A stretch of DNA of 64,000 nucleotides from Desulfobacterium sp. Its GTDB lineage: Bacteria; Desulfobacterota; Desulfobacteria; Desulfobacterales; Desulfobacteraceae. The notes under the pieces were generated by a model that did no database searches, had not been told where the DNA came from, and saw nothing but the letters and a program-made list of their open reading frames with translations. The translations under genes and the position numbers were made by a program. Numbering within the stretch: the stretch's first letter is position 1; every line of letters begins with the position of its first letter. Positions 33,801-41,796 of the stretch are shown piece by piece. The stretch lies in assembly GCA_016342325.1 (NCBI GenBank), contig JAEINR010000016.1, positions 1 to 64,000 of the forward strand, written 5' to 3'.

Positions 33801-36800
33801 CGGGCGTTGAGGCCGGCTTTAAGAAGGCGGGCGCAAATCATCACCGCCTTGATGGAATCACCGCCCAGGGCAAAATAATTGTCCTGGATACTGATCTCCT
33901 TGGGTCCCAGGATCGATTCCCACACCGTCGCCAGGGTCTTTTCATGGGGGGTACCGGGCATTTCCCGCTCTGATCCCGTGGCCAGGGTCCCGGCACTTTC
34001 AAGGGGATTCGGCAGGGCCTTTCTGTCGAGTTTACCGTTGGGCGTCAACGGAATTTCAGGAAGATTCACAAAATAGGCCGGCAACATGTACTCCGGCAGG
34101 GATTCACCCAAAAAACCACGTAACCGACCAGCCGTTAGCCCACCTTCACCCACCACGTAGGCGATAAGTTCCCTGCCGAAGGATTGCAGGTTTTCAGCAA
34201 TGACCACGGCCTCTTCAATGGCGGGGTGCTTGAGCAGGGTCTGCTCGATCTCCCCCAATTCCACCCGGTAGCCCCGGATTTTCACCTGCTGGTCCATGCG
34301 GCCGAAGAACTCGATGGTCCCGTCCGCCAACCATCGTCCGTAATCCCCGGTGCGATAGATACGGCCGCCCGGATTAAAGGGGTCGGGCTGAAATTTGGCC
34401 CGGGTCAGGTCATCCCGGTTGAGATACCCCAGGGCCAGGCCTTGGCCGCCGATGCAGATCTCCCCCCGCACGCCCGTGGGGGTGGGCTGACCATGGTTGT
34501 CCAGGATGTAAATAAGGGTGTTGTCAATGGGCGTGCCGATCATTTGCCGGTTTTTTACGGACCCAAGGTTTTCCCGGGTCACGGGGTGGGCAATGCAGGC
34601 AATGGTGGCTTCGGTGGGACCGTACTCGTTTACGCACACGGCATTGGGATTGATCTCAAAAAACGCCTGGATATCGTCATGGCGAATATCTTCTCCGCCG
34701 AGTATAATGAGGCGCATGGAGCGCAACCCCTTTAGAGCTCCGGCCTTATGGGTATTGGCCGCCAGGGTCAGGGTGTAGAAATAGGAAGGGGTCACCTTCA
34801 GGCAGGTGATCTGCCAACGGGTAATGTAATCCACCATCCTGTCTGCATCCCTGCGGTGGTCTTCGGAAACAAGATGCAGGGGTGCGCCGGTGAGCAGGGT
34901 CACCCACAGGCTGGTGTGGGCCATATCAAAGGCAAAGGATGACACAAGGACGAACCTGTCTTCCTTTGTGATGTCAAAGGCCTTACGGAACCAGCTCAGA
35001 TAATTAACCAAAGACCGGTTCGTCACCAGGGTTCCCTTGGGCAGCCCGGTGGTGCCCGAGGTATAGATGATATAGAAAACATCCTCCGGGCCGGCCCCGT
35101 TAATTCCCTGGATGGTGGTCGAGGGGGTAATGGATGGCTCCATGGCTTGATCCATGTCCACCAGGGGAATGGTGAGACCCTCCACCCGGCCGCAGCTTTG
35201 CTGGGTTAAAAGAATTTTGGCCCCACTGTCTTCCAGGATATACCGCACCCGCTCTTCCGGGCTGTCCGGTTCCATGGGAACAAAGGCGGCCCCCAACTTG
35301 ACCGCGGCCAAAAGGAATACAGGCAGGTTCTCCGATGGGCGCACCCGTACACCGATCACATCCCCCGGCCCCACATGGAATCGTTCATGGAGATAAGAGG
35401 CCATCTGCCCGGCCCGGCGGTCAAGCGCTTGGAACGATAGCGTTTCATCTTCAAAAACCACTGCCGTGGCTGAAGGCGTCTTTTGGACCTGCTGTTCAAA
35501 CAGGTGAAGAATGGTTTGATCCACGGGGTTGTCGGCCTGGGTGTCGTTGAATTGAAGGAGAAGCTGTTTTCTTTCCGGATCGGGCAGGATGGAGATATCC
35601 TTCAACCGGACATGGGCGTCTTTCAGAACAGCGTCCAGAATGGCGAGGTAATAGTCCCGCCACCGGGCCATGGTGGCGGGTTCAAACAGGGCCGTGCTGT
35701 AGATCAGATGAATGTCCAGGCCGTCACGGGATTCCATGATCTCCAGGATAAAATCAAAATTGGTGGTCCATAGATCGATATCATGGGCCTTGAAAACCAG
35801 ATCTTCGGTGCGGATGATCCGTTCGTCCTCATTTTCATAGACAAACATGACATCAAACAGGGGGTTGCGGCTGAGACTGGGTTCAAGCCCCAGTTTTTCC
35901 ACAAATGCATCAAAGGGATAATCCTGGTTGTCAAACGCCTTGAGGCAGTCCTTTTTGACCTGGTCCAGGTAGTGATCAAAGGGGATATCGCCCCGGACGT
36001 TTGACCCCAGCACCAGTGTGTTGGTGAACATGCCCACGGTCTTTAAAAAATCCCCCCGGGAACGGCTGTCAATGGGGGTTCCAAGGATGATATCATCCTC
36101 CCCGGTGAGTTTGGAGAGCAAAATCGTATAGGCGGACAAAAGAAGCATAAAAAGGGTAACGCCCCGCTCCCGGGCAAGGGCCTTGAGCTGGGTTGCCCTA
36201 ACCGGATCCACGGTGTGGCGCAGGACCTTTCCTGTAAATTTTTGATACCGGCCCCGGGGGAAATCAAGGGGCAGTTCCAGAATGGCCGGGGCATTGCCAA
36301 ACCGTTCCAGCCAATAGGTTTCCTGTTCTGCCATGGCAGGGGATCCGATCTGTTCCTGCTCCCACACCGCATAGTCCGAATACGGAGGGGGTACCGGGGC
36401 GAGTGACTCCCCACGGTAGAGGGTGATCAGTTCAGGCATAAGGATAGAGTAAGAGGTGCCGTCAATGGCGATGTGATGGGCATCCATGACCAGGAAATAC
36501 CTGTTTTCACCCAGTTGCCCAAGACCCACCCGCATGAGGGGAGGAGACGACAGGTCAAAGGGAACAACGAATTCACGAACCACCCGGTCCAGGTCATCCG
36601 TTCCCATTTCAAGCTCCCGGACGTCAAGGGCGCAATCCCCATGCACGTGTTGAACCAGTTCATCATCCCGGGTTTCAAAGCCGGTGCACAGGCTTTCGTG
36701 GCGATAAATCAACTTCCTGAAGGCGGTCTTGAAGGATTCCACATCAAGCGCCCCTTCAATCACCGCAGCCGCCGTAATGTGGTAAGCGGCTTCCCCTTCC

Positions 36801-37408
36801 TCAAGATGACTTAAAAAATAGATGCGTTTTTGGGCCGAGGAAAGGGGGAAGGTCGCTTCGGCGGCCGGGACCGGGGTCGAGACGGGAACCGGTGGTGAAT
36901 CCGGTGCCGAGGCAAAACCCGGCGATTCCTCCGGTACAGGTACCGAGACCGGTGCTGAAACCGGTTCCGGGCGGACCGCCAGAAGATCAAGCTGGCGGTC
37001 CATCAAATCCAGTTGCTGATTAAAAATGGCCATGATTCCCGGCCCGTGCCATTCCCGTTGACCCGTCCCGGCACTGACCCTGGGCAAGGGGATCTCCTGT
37101 TCTTGCACGGGACCGACTGAACCTGCCGGACCGGGATCTTTATCACCCTTCTCCAGCACATACCGGGCAAGCGTGTCCACGGAATCGGTCCGGTCATAAA
37201 ACAAGCGCATGGGCACATCCACGCCAAAATCATTCTCCACAATTTGTTTAAGGCGGGTCAGCATAATGGAACTGAGACCAGCCCGGAAAAAATTATCATC
37301 CTTGGAGATGGCGGCCAGGCCGGATATGATTTTGACGCTCCGGGTAAGCCGTTCAATAATGGAACGTTGTTGTGACGATGTGTATAGGGTCATGGATTCT
37401 TGCTCCAT
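30878..37408 (-). CDS. NRPS: ACP-C-A(Asn-like)-PCP-E-C
   Basis: The 2176-residue protein starts with a carrier domain (RAGLSSIML, Ser ~45), then a Pro/Val-rich linker with a MDRQLDLL helix typical of PKS-NRPS junctions. C1 (about 190-610) has HHIAIDG (~313). A (about 640-1130) has YTSGTTGLPKG (~784), FDMAHTSLW, LKVTPS and NEYGPTEATIA; my pocket reading DMTKIGEIAK is close to the Asn code DLTKLGEVGK. PCP: GGDSIKA (~1185). E (about 1215-1640): HHLVADG (~1363) and VSRTVGWFTTLHP. C2 (about 1680-2120): SHHHIIMDGW (~1845), of the type following an E domain. The predicted action is to take a beta-amino polyketide, add an Asn-like residue, epimerise it, and condense it with the residue loaded by the next NRPS. 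The ATG directly follows the TAG of the preceding channel gene. Confidence 0.9.
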   Translation of the reverse strand: MEQESMTLYTSSQQRSIIERLTRSVKIISGLAAISKDDNFFRAGLSSIMLTRLKQIVENDFGVDVPMRLFYDRTDSVDTLARYVLEKGDKDPGPAGSVGPVQEQEIPLPRVSAGTGQREWHGPGIMAIFNQQLDLMDRQLDLLAVRPEPVSAPVSVPVPEESPGFASAPDSPPVPVSTPVPAAEATFPLSSAQKRIYFLSHLEEGEAAYHITAAAVIEGALDVESFKTAFRKLIYRHESLCTGFETRDDELVQHVHGDCALDVRELEMGTDDLDRVVREFVVPFDLSSPPLMRVGLGQLGENRYFLVMDAHHIAIDGTSYSILMPELITLYRGESLAPVPPPYSDYAVWEQEQIGSPAMAEQETYWLERFGNAPAILELPLDFPRGRYQKFTGKVLRHTVDPVRATQLKALARERGVTLFMLLLSAYTILLSKLTGEDDIILGTPIDSRSRGDFLKTVGMFTNTLVLGSNVRGDIPFDHYLDQVKKDCLKAFDNQDYPFDAFVEKLGLEPSLSRNPLFDVMFVYENEDERIIRTEDLVFKAHDIDLWTTNFDFILEIMESRDGLDIHLIYSTALFEPATMARWRDYYLAILDAVLKDAHVRLKDISILPDPERKQLLLQFNDTQADNPVDQTILHLFEQQVQKTPSATAVVFEDETLSFQALDRRAGQMASYLHERFHVGPGDVIGVRVRPSENLPVFLLAAVKLGAAFVPMEPDSPEERVRYILEDSGAKILLTQQSCGRVEGLTIPLVDMDQAMEPSITPSTTIQGINGAGPEDVFYIIYTSGTTGLPKGTLVTNRSLVNYLSWFRKAFDITKEDRFVLVSSFAFDMAHTSLWVTLLTGAPLHLVSEDHRRDADRMVDYITRWQITCLKVTPSYFYTLTLAANTHKAGALKGLRSMRLIILGGEDIRHDDIQAFFEINPNAVCVNEYGPTEATIACIAHPVTRENLGSVKNRQMIGTPIDNTLIYILDNHGQPTPTGVRGEICIGGQGLALGYLNRDDLTRAKFQPDPFNPGGRIYRTGDYGRWLADGTIEFFGRMDQQVKIRGYRVELGEIEQTLLKHPAIEEAVVIAENLQSFGRELIAYVVGEGGLTAGRLRGFLGESLPEYMLPAYFVNLPEIPLTPNGKLDRKALPNPLESAGTLATGSEREMPGTPHEKTLATVWESILGPKEISIQDNYFALGGDSIKAVMICARLLKAGLNARVRDIFEAPTIAKLAQRLTPAMAFHQAPVTGPALMIPIQHGFFKRNPNHNAPYTLGVILTARNPLDPKALEQTFKAIQDHHDGLRIRYRFSNGHVFQEIQDTALPASFSIVDLKGNADAEELYEQHLTGVPGAIDLTTGPLMRGVLYQTDRGDRLALIIHHLVADGVSLRILLEDLETGYALALRGEPIVLSPKTDSVAVFAHCLARYGEDREMIAAFTAWQKHLDLPPKDPFPSLPSAVGNHFGNAEKQVETFSLAETTHLTDCLDQDISMNDLLLTALARAAKKSLGLSSLYMDLEGHGRGIPESKAFKHPEADRTVDVSRTVGWFTTLHPLHLKVTEQGDLGKDIRCVRGILKDIPGQGLAHGVLLIKGLETMKQKPLPEIGFNFLGRFDDPAPDSIFIAMDEPDIETVDPRLNRWHELEIEGIIANGRLAITFIHNPHVFTTSSMRSLLTAYTSEIKAIINCCPGRKKGVRVPSGQDINGLPKAALDNLMTECRVESDNLQAVYPLSPLQEGMLFHSLLEKNGTAFFEQFSFDIKGRLDLEAFEQSWNHLFDAFDVFRTVFSHQGGDGPVQVVLKKRSIEFTVADLTGQTEKDKQARIKAFKLADRRQGFYLSRDVLMRVMVFECGPGCHHVVWSHHHIIMDGWSCGIMVETLLGAYAGIRAGSPPEIDAGVPYSHYIQWLARQDKNMAVNYWQDYLAGYVRPQAVPKTALPSLDNAGQHDNDYHLACLTEIIPEQDVGKLKTMTAKNGVTLNSVVQCAWAMLLAYHTVSDDVVFGAVVSGRPVDLPGVDEMVGLFLNTVPMRIRLDNDLDLPGMLKMIQARALESEAYHYVSLADIQETSTLGPALLNTVLIFENYPLSLEILELSKRVNTGFTVEHLEEFEQTNYDLALEVYPGDTLTLNLKYNARVYTEDQINRYRQGLSEIFAAMAAMADSFDQSLGRVRAVLMDEAGKEEQEAFLAGIQSIDEDF

Positions 37409-39610
37409 CTACCATAATTTAATGATATTCATGACCAACAGGCAGGCGATCACCAGGCCATGAATGCCTTGTCCTATAAGGTTAAACCCATTGATCCACC
37501 TAGGGGTATCCATCCTGCGGCAGAGGATTCCAACCCCGATCACCAGAACGGAAAGGATGCCTAGGGCGTAAATGGCGAAAAAATTAAATTCGACTTGTAT
37601 GATGGTACTGGAGGGATGAATCACACGTAAGAAATAGTGGCAGATGCCCGCCCCAAGTACTATGGAAGCAATGATGAATAATCGCGTTCGGGCAAGATCA
37701 AGGGACAGCAAATGGCTGAAGAAGAGAAAGAGCGCCAGGGAAAATAATGGGATCAAGATTTTCAAGGCAAAGCGTCCGTCCATGCGTTCCACGGAAATAT
37801 CGGCATTGTAACGGGAATACGCAAGATTGATGGAACTGATCTGCCGCATGAACCTATCCCGGGTTTGAGTGACATTATTCACCTTCCAACCCGAGGTGTT
37901 CTCCAGGGAGATCTGCCGGTATTCCGGCGACAGATAGGCGTGCATGCTCAGATAGTCAGGAATGAAAACAAGTTTCCGGTCGGTCTGCAATTTATGGTGA
38001 AAGCGGATGATTAAATGATGTTTTTCAAACGGGAATTCATCATACCGCAAGGCCTGTTTAAATTTGGCTTTGACCTGGTAGGCCCTTATTGTAATACCGT
38101 CCCGGGTGATATCCAAGACCGGTTCCTTCAACCGGATCGGGGCTTCGCTGTTTTCAAAGATGAGCTCTTTTTCATCGAAATCACCGACGAACCGAAACCA
38201 GATGAAGAAATCCACGATAAATTCTCCGCTGATGACGTTCAGGCTGTTCACCCCATTGATATCCATCCCGGTGTACACAAGCTTTTTCTGGCTGAAGACC
38301 TTGCCGGCCACCACTGTAACGTTGCTGCCAATGGCTTTTTTAAACACGCTCTCCTTCTCGTCGGCAATCACCTGGTACTGGGTGAAGGCCGGCCGAAAGC
38401 GCTGGTTTTCATAATAGCCCATGGCAAACTGGCGTTTGACCCGGCCTTCCTTATTAAAAAAGATCTGTCCGGCAACCCCATTGACCGCCTCCTCCGGACT
38501 TGAGAACCGGGACAGGGCGGCCCGGATATGGACCCGGTCCTCCCGAAACTGCCGGCCGTTGATATGCTTCAATTCAATGGCCTCGATCAATACCTTCATG
38601 GCGTCGTAATAGCAGGCCGCCACCCAGGAGGGCGATTCATCATACATTTCCCGGTAGTTGTCAACAAACAGGTTGGTTTCAGGACCGGCCCATTCAGCAA
38701 TAAACGGGGTTGTGCTGTAAATGCCGTTCACATAATAGCCGGGTTTGGCCCTTTCCTGGGGCAGCGATGTCATGGCCTTATAGAAAGGGGCCGTGGCAAA
38801 GGTATCCGTCCCGATAATGGTATAATCCGTGCCCGGGTGATTGATCCTGCGGATGATGGCCGCGGCTTCACGGCTTTGGGTCGCAATAATGATGACCCCT
38901 GGATCATGGATGGCCCTTAAGTCACTGATGATCTGCTCCAGACGGGCATCCGCATTTTCGCCGACCCCTTTAAGTTCCCATTTGTAACGGACCTCGACCC
39001 CTGCTTCGGCGGCGTTTGCTTCAATGCTGGCCATCAGGGAATTATCATAGACATCCTTTTCATAGATCACGGTGATATGACGCTTCATGGCTTTGACATG
39101 GGTGATGATGGAAACCGCCTGATCCACATCATCGGGAACCGTTCCAAAGGCCCATGGATTTTTATCGGTGGCTTTCTTCTCCGTGGCCGAACCGGTAATC
39201 ATGGGGATCCCGTTCTTTTTGTAAATCCTGCTGGCAGCCATGGTGGTAGGGTTTTTGTAGTGACCCAGGACCGCAACCACCTCCCTGTTGAGACTGATCT
39301 CAGAGGCTATTTTCATGGCCGTACGAACTTCGTTCTGGTCGTCAAAAATACTCAGCCGTATCTGCAAATTAGAAAGCCGACCTGCATCCAGGGCATCCTG
39401 AATCGCCATGCGGGCGCCCCGCTCCATATCACGGCCGTTCAAGAACCCCCCTCCGGTCATGGGACCGGCCAGGGCAACAACGATCCGGTCCTTTTTCTGA
39501 AGCTGTTTCAGGAAGGACCGGGCAAACTGATTACCGGAGGATGACAGCATGGCTATCCACACCAGGTTGCACCCTGCAATCAGTCCTAGAATCAAAAGCT
39601 TTTTTTTCAC
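37409..39610 (-). CDS. Periplasmic binding protein fused to a pentameric ligand-gated ion channel (copy 1)
   Basis: From GTG 39610 the protein has 733 residues; the frame opens further upstream with TTG 39640, but AAGGA lies 7 bases before the GTG, which overlaps the preceding stop (GTGA). After an N-terminal hydrophobic segment, residues ~30-390 are a LivJ-type (Peripla_BP_6) domain (VVALAGPMTGGGFLNGRDME; VLGHYKNPTTMAAS; MITGSATEKK). Residues ~400-600 resemble the beta-sandwich of prokaryotic Cys-loop-type channels, with DFFIWFRF and the FPFEKH turn (~525) in place of the Cys-loop FPFD. Four helices follow (~613-635, 640-662, 670-692, 712-733), matching M1-M4. Such PBP-channel fusions are known in prokaryotes. 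Ligand and ion selectivity are unknown. The stop codon abuts the NRPS start (TAGATG). Confidence 0.78.
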   Translation of the reverse strand: MKKKLLILGLIAGCNLVWIAMLSSSGNQFARSFLKQLQKKDRIVVALAGPMTGGGFLNGRDMERGARMAIQDALDAGRLSNLQIRLSIFDDQNEVRTAMKIASEISLNREVVAVLGHYKNPTTMAASRIYKKNGIPMITGSATEKKATDKNPWAFGTVPDDVDQAVSIITHVKAMKRHITVIYEKDVYDNSLMASIEANAAEAGVEVRYKWELKGVGENADARLEQIISDLRAIHDPGVIIIATQSREAAAIIRRINHPGTDYTIIGTDTFATAPFYKAMTSLPQERAKPGYYVNGIYSTTPFIAEWAGPETNLFVDNYREMYDESPSWVAACYYDAMKVLIEAIELKHINGRQFREDRVHIRAALSRFSSPEEAVNGVAGQIFFNKEGRVKRQFAMGYYENQRFRPAFTQYQVIADEKESVFKKAIGSNVTVVAGKVFSQKKLVYTGMDINGVNSLNVISGEFIVDFFIWFRFVGDFDEKELIFENSEAPIRLKEPVLDITRDGITIRAYQVKAKFKQALRYDEFPFEKHHLIIRFHHKLQTDRKLVFIPDYLSMHAYLSPEYRQISLENTSGWKVNNVTQTRDRFMRQISSINLAYSRYNADISVERMDGRFALKILIPLFSLALFLFFSHLLSLDLARTRLFIIASIVLGAGICHYFLRVIHPSSTIIQVEFNFFAIYALGILSVLVIGVGILCRRMDTPRWINGFNLIGQGIHGLVIACLLVMNIIKLW

Positions 39611-41796
39611 ACCAGCGTCCTTATGTAGTATGCCGTCCAAGCGAAACCAATAATGACCATAAGCGGATATCCTATATTAAACAGCCTTGACAGAACCATG
39701 GCCTGCGCCCTGTGATCCTTTTGCAAAAGCCGGATCTTTTGGATTTGCACCACGCCTGCAACAAACACCAGCCCATGGAAACCAAAAAACAGGTAATCAA
39801 CCAGTGTCACATAATTAACCCATACCCGATTCCCCAGCCAGACCTGGTTCATCAAGGCGGTGGTCAGCGCCAAGGTCAACAGTATGAACCCCCTGCCCGG
39901 ACTGCGGGCCCAGGCGTAATCCACAACGCCCACCAGTCCCATGGCCAAAAAGAGCGGCAACACATGGACCAGTGGGAAAAAAGGATTTTTCCGGGCAATC
40001 CCAATATGGGTATTGAAACGGGAATAGCTGATAATAGCTGGATTTATGGCATTATCAGGAATTCCCAGGGTGGAAACATGGGTGATGATATCGTGGGAGG
40101 AGCCAATGGCTTCGACCCGCCAGTTGGAACCGACATCAAGCCCCGGTTCCATTGCTGCGTCCCCACTGGCCTCGGGTTCGCCCCAGGAGTCTTTCATATA
40201 GACAAGATCATTAAACCCCATTGACCGGTGGTGAAAATGTATATTCAGGTCGTGGCGCTCAAAGGGGAACGAAAAAACATCGAAGCGATTTTTGAATGTT
40301 GCCCGGATTTGAAATACCCGGGTGGTCACCCCATCACTGGTGAGTTCCCATATGGGTTCACCCAATGCAATGGGATCCCCGGCATCCGGAAAAACAATAT
40401 CCTTGTCGTCAAATCCCCTTGTGAAGCGGAACCACAAATAGAAATCCGCTGTAAAAACGCCATTGGTAAAATCGATCTTTTTGATGGCGTTCACTTTGAT
40501 GCCGCAATAGACGATTCGTTTCATGCGCATCAGGGCGTTGTTGACCCAGATCGCTTTTCCCTTAAGCACTTTTTCCAGAACATGTTTATCCGGGGTATCA
40601 TCCTTCCGGTATTGCAGATAGGCCGGGCTAAACCGTCCATTGACATACTGTCCGATGGTGTAGGGCCTTTCAATGCAGCCGTCCTGGTTAAAATAAAGCC
40701 GGGCGGTAATGCCGTTAACCGAATGATAGCTTGAATTATATTCTTCCAGTGTTTTGCGAAGTTGTTTTCTCTTTTTCAACATGCTGTCCGATGCCTTAAG
40801 GGCCGTACGCTCGATGGCGTGGGCCGTAAGTTTCATGGCGTCATAATAACAGGCCGCCTCCCATGAGGGTTCTTGGTTGAAGTGCTGGAGGTAACGCTGG
40901 CGGAATATATAGGCCCGTTTATCCGCAAGATCCAAGAGAAAAGGGGTAACCGTGTGAACCCCGTTCAAATAATGGCCGACAGGTAGATTTTTCTTTTCAG
41001 CCAGGGTATTCAAGATCCCGATAACCTTACTGTCTGTCAGTGCACTGGTGCCGATGAGATTCAAATCAGTTCGATGTTCCAGAGCCGTAAGAATCCGAAG
41101 GAGATCTTCCTTACGGGTGTTGAGCAGGATAAAGTCAGGAATGGATTCCCGGCCGTCAATGTCACGGAGGATTCTATCCAATCCGGCATCGGACCGAAAT
41201 GACCATTCCCGGGTAATCGTAATACCCATTTCCCTGGCCACCTCTTTGAATTTTTCGCTGAAATAAACGTTCTCGTCCGATTTGCTTTGAAGAAGAGTGA
41301 CATTCCGGCCCCGGGAACGAATATAGGCCGCCATCACCGCCGCCTGATCGGCGTCGTTGGGGACAACACTGAAATACCATTCATTTTCCCGGGTCACCTC
41401 AATGCCGGTGGCGGAGCCGGTAATGGCGATGATACCGAATCGTTTATAGATCTTTCCGGCATTATAAGCCGCCCCATTGGTGTTATGCCCCAGTACCACC
41501 ATGGTGGTGTTGTCGGTTCCTATTTGATTGGCCAACGCCATGGCAGTTTTTACGTCATCTTTGTCGTCATACACCCGCAACCTGATTTTTTTGCGCAACG
41601 CCGGGTGTTCGTCTGCAAGCTCCGACAGATAAAGCTTAATGCCCCTGAGCATCATCTGCCCTTTAATGGTCTCCCGGGGCAGGCAGACAGCCACGTTAAC
41701 CACCCCATCAAACTTGATCTTATGGTATATCAGATAGGCGATGCCCATCAGGTTGCAGGCAAAAGCCACGAGAATTATGAGAACGAGTTTCTTCAT
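39607..41796 (-). CDS. Periplasmic binding protein fused to a pentameric ligand-gated ion channel (copy 2)
   Basis: A 729-residue paralogue of the next gene product. The N-terminal helix (VLIILVAFACNLMGIAYLIY) resembles that of copy 1. The LivJ-type domain spans ~35-385 (VLGHNTNGAAYNAGKIY; AITGSATGIE; PSWEAACYYDAMK). The channel beta-sandwich (~400-590) has ADFYLWFRF and FPFERHDLNIHFHH (FPFER ~507). Four helices lie near 600-620, 632-652, 658-680 and 705-726. The start of M2 reads SPGRGFILLTLALTT, recalling the PAR-x-x-L motif of anion-selective receptors; this is suggestive only. The ATG overlaps the stop of the upstream lipoprotein gene as ATGA, so the start chosen excludes an upstream frame extension to 41925. 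The two copies could form a heteropentamer. Confidence 0.78.
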   Translation of the reverse strand: MKKLVLIILVAFACNLMGIAYLIYHKIKFDGVVNVAVCLPRETIKGQMMLRGIKLYLSELADEHPALRKKIRLRVYDDKDDVKTAMALANQIGTDNTTMVVLGHNTNGAAYNAGKIYKRFGIIAITGSATGIEVTRENEWYFSVVPNDADQAAVMAAYIRSRGRNVTLLQSKSDENVYFSEKFKEVAREMGITITREWSFRSDAGLDRILRDIDGRESIPDFILLNTRKEDLLRILTALEHRTDLNLIGTSALTDSKVIGILNTLAEKKNLPVGHYLNGVHTVTPFLLDLADKRAYIFRQRYLQHFNQEPSWEAACYYDAMKLTAHAIERTALKASDSMLKKRKQLRKTLEEYNSSYHSVNGITARLYFNQDGCIERPYTIGQYVNGRFSPAYLQYRKDDTPDKHVLEKVLKGKAIWVNNALMRMKRIVYCGIKVNAIKKIDFTNGVFTADFYLWFRFTRGFDDKDIVFPDAGDPIALGEPIWELTSDGVTTRVFQIRATFKNRFDVFSFPFERHDLNIHFHHRSMGFNDLVYMKDSWGEPEASGDAAMEPGLDVGSNWRVEAIGSSHDIITHVSTLGIPDNAINPAIISYSRFNTHIGIARKNPFFPLVHVLPLFLAMGLVGVVDYAWARSPGRGFILLTLALTTALMNQVWLGNRVWVNYVTLVDYLFFGFHGLVFVAGVVQIQKIRLLQKDHRAQAMVLSRLFNIGYPLMVIIGFAWTAYYIRTLV

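Noticed and set aside
37409-41796. Simple annotation of both genes as branched-chain amino acid ABC transporter binding proteins
   Set aside because: Only the N-terminal half fits; the C-terminal ~330 residues with a beta-rich region and four helices are not part of that family.
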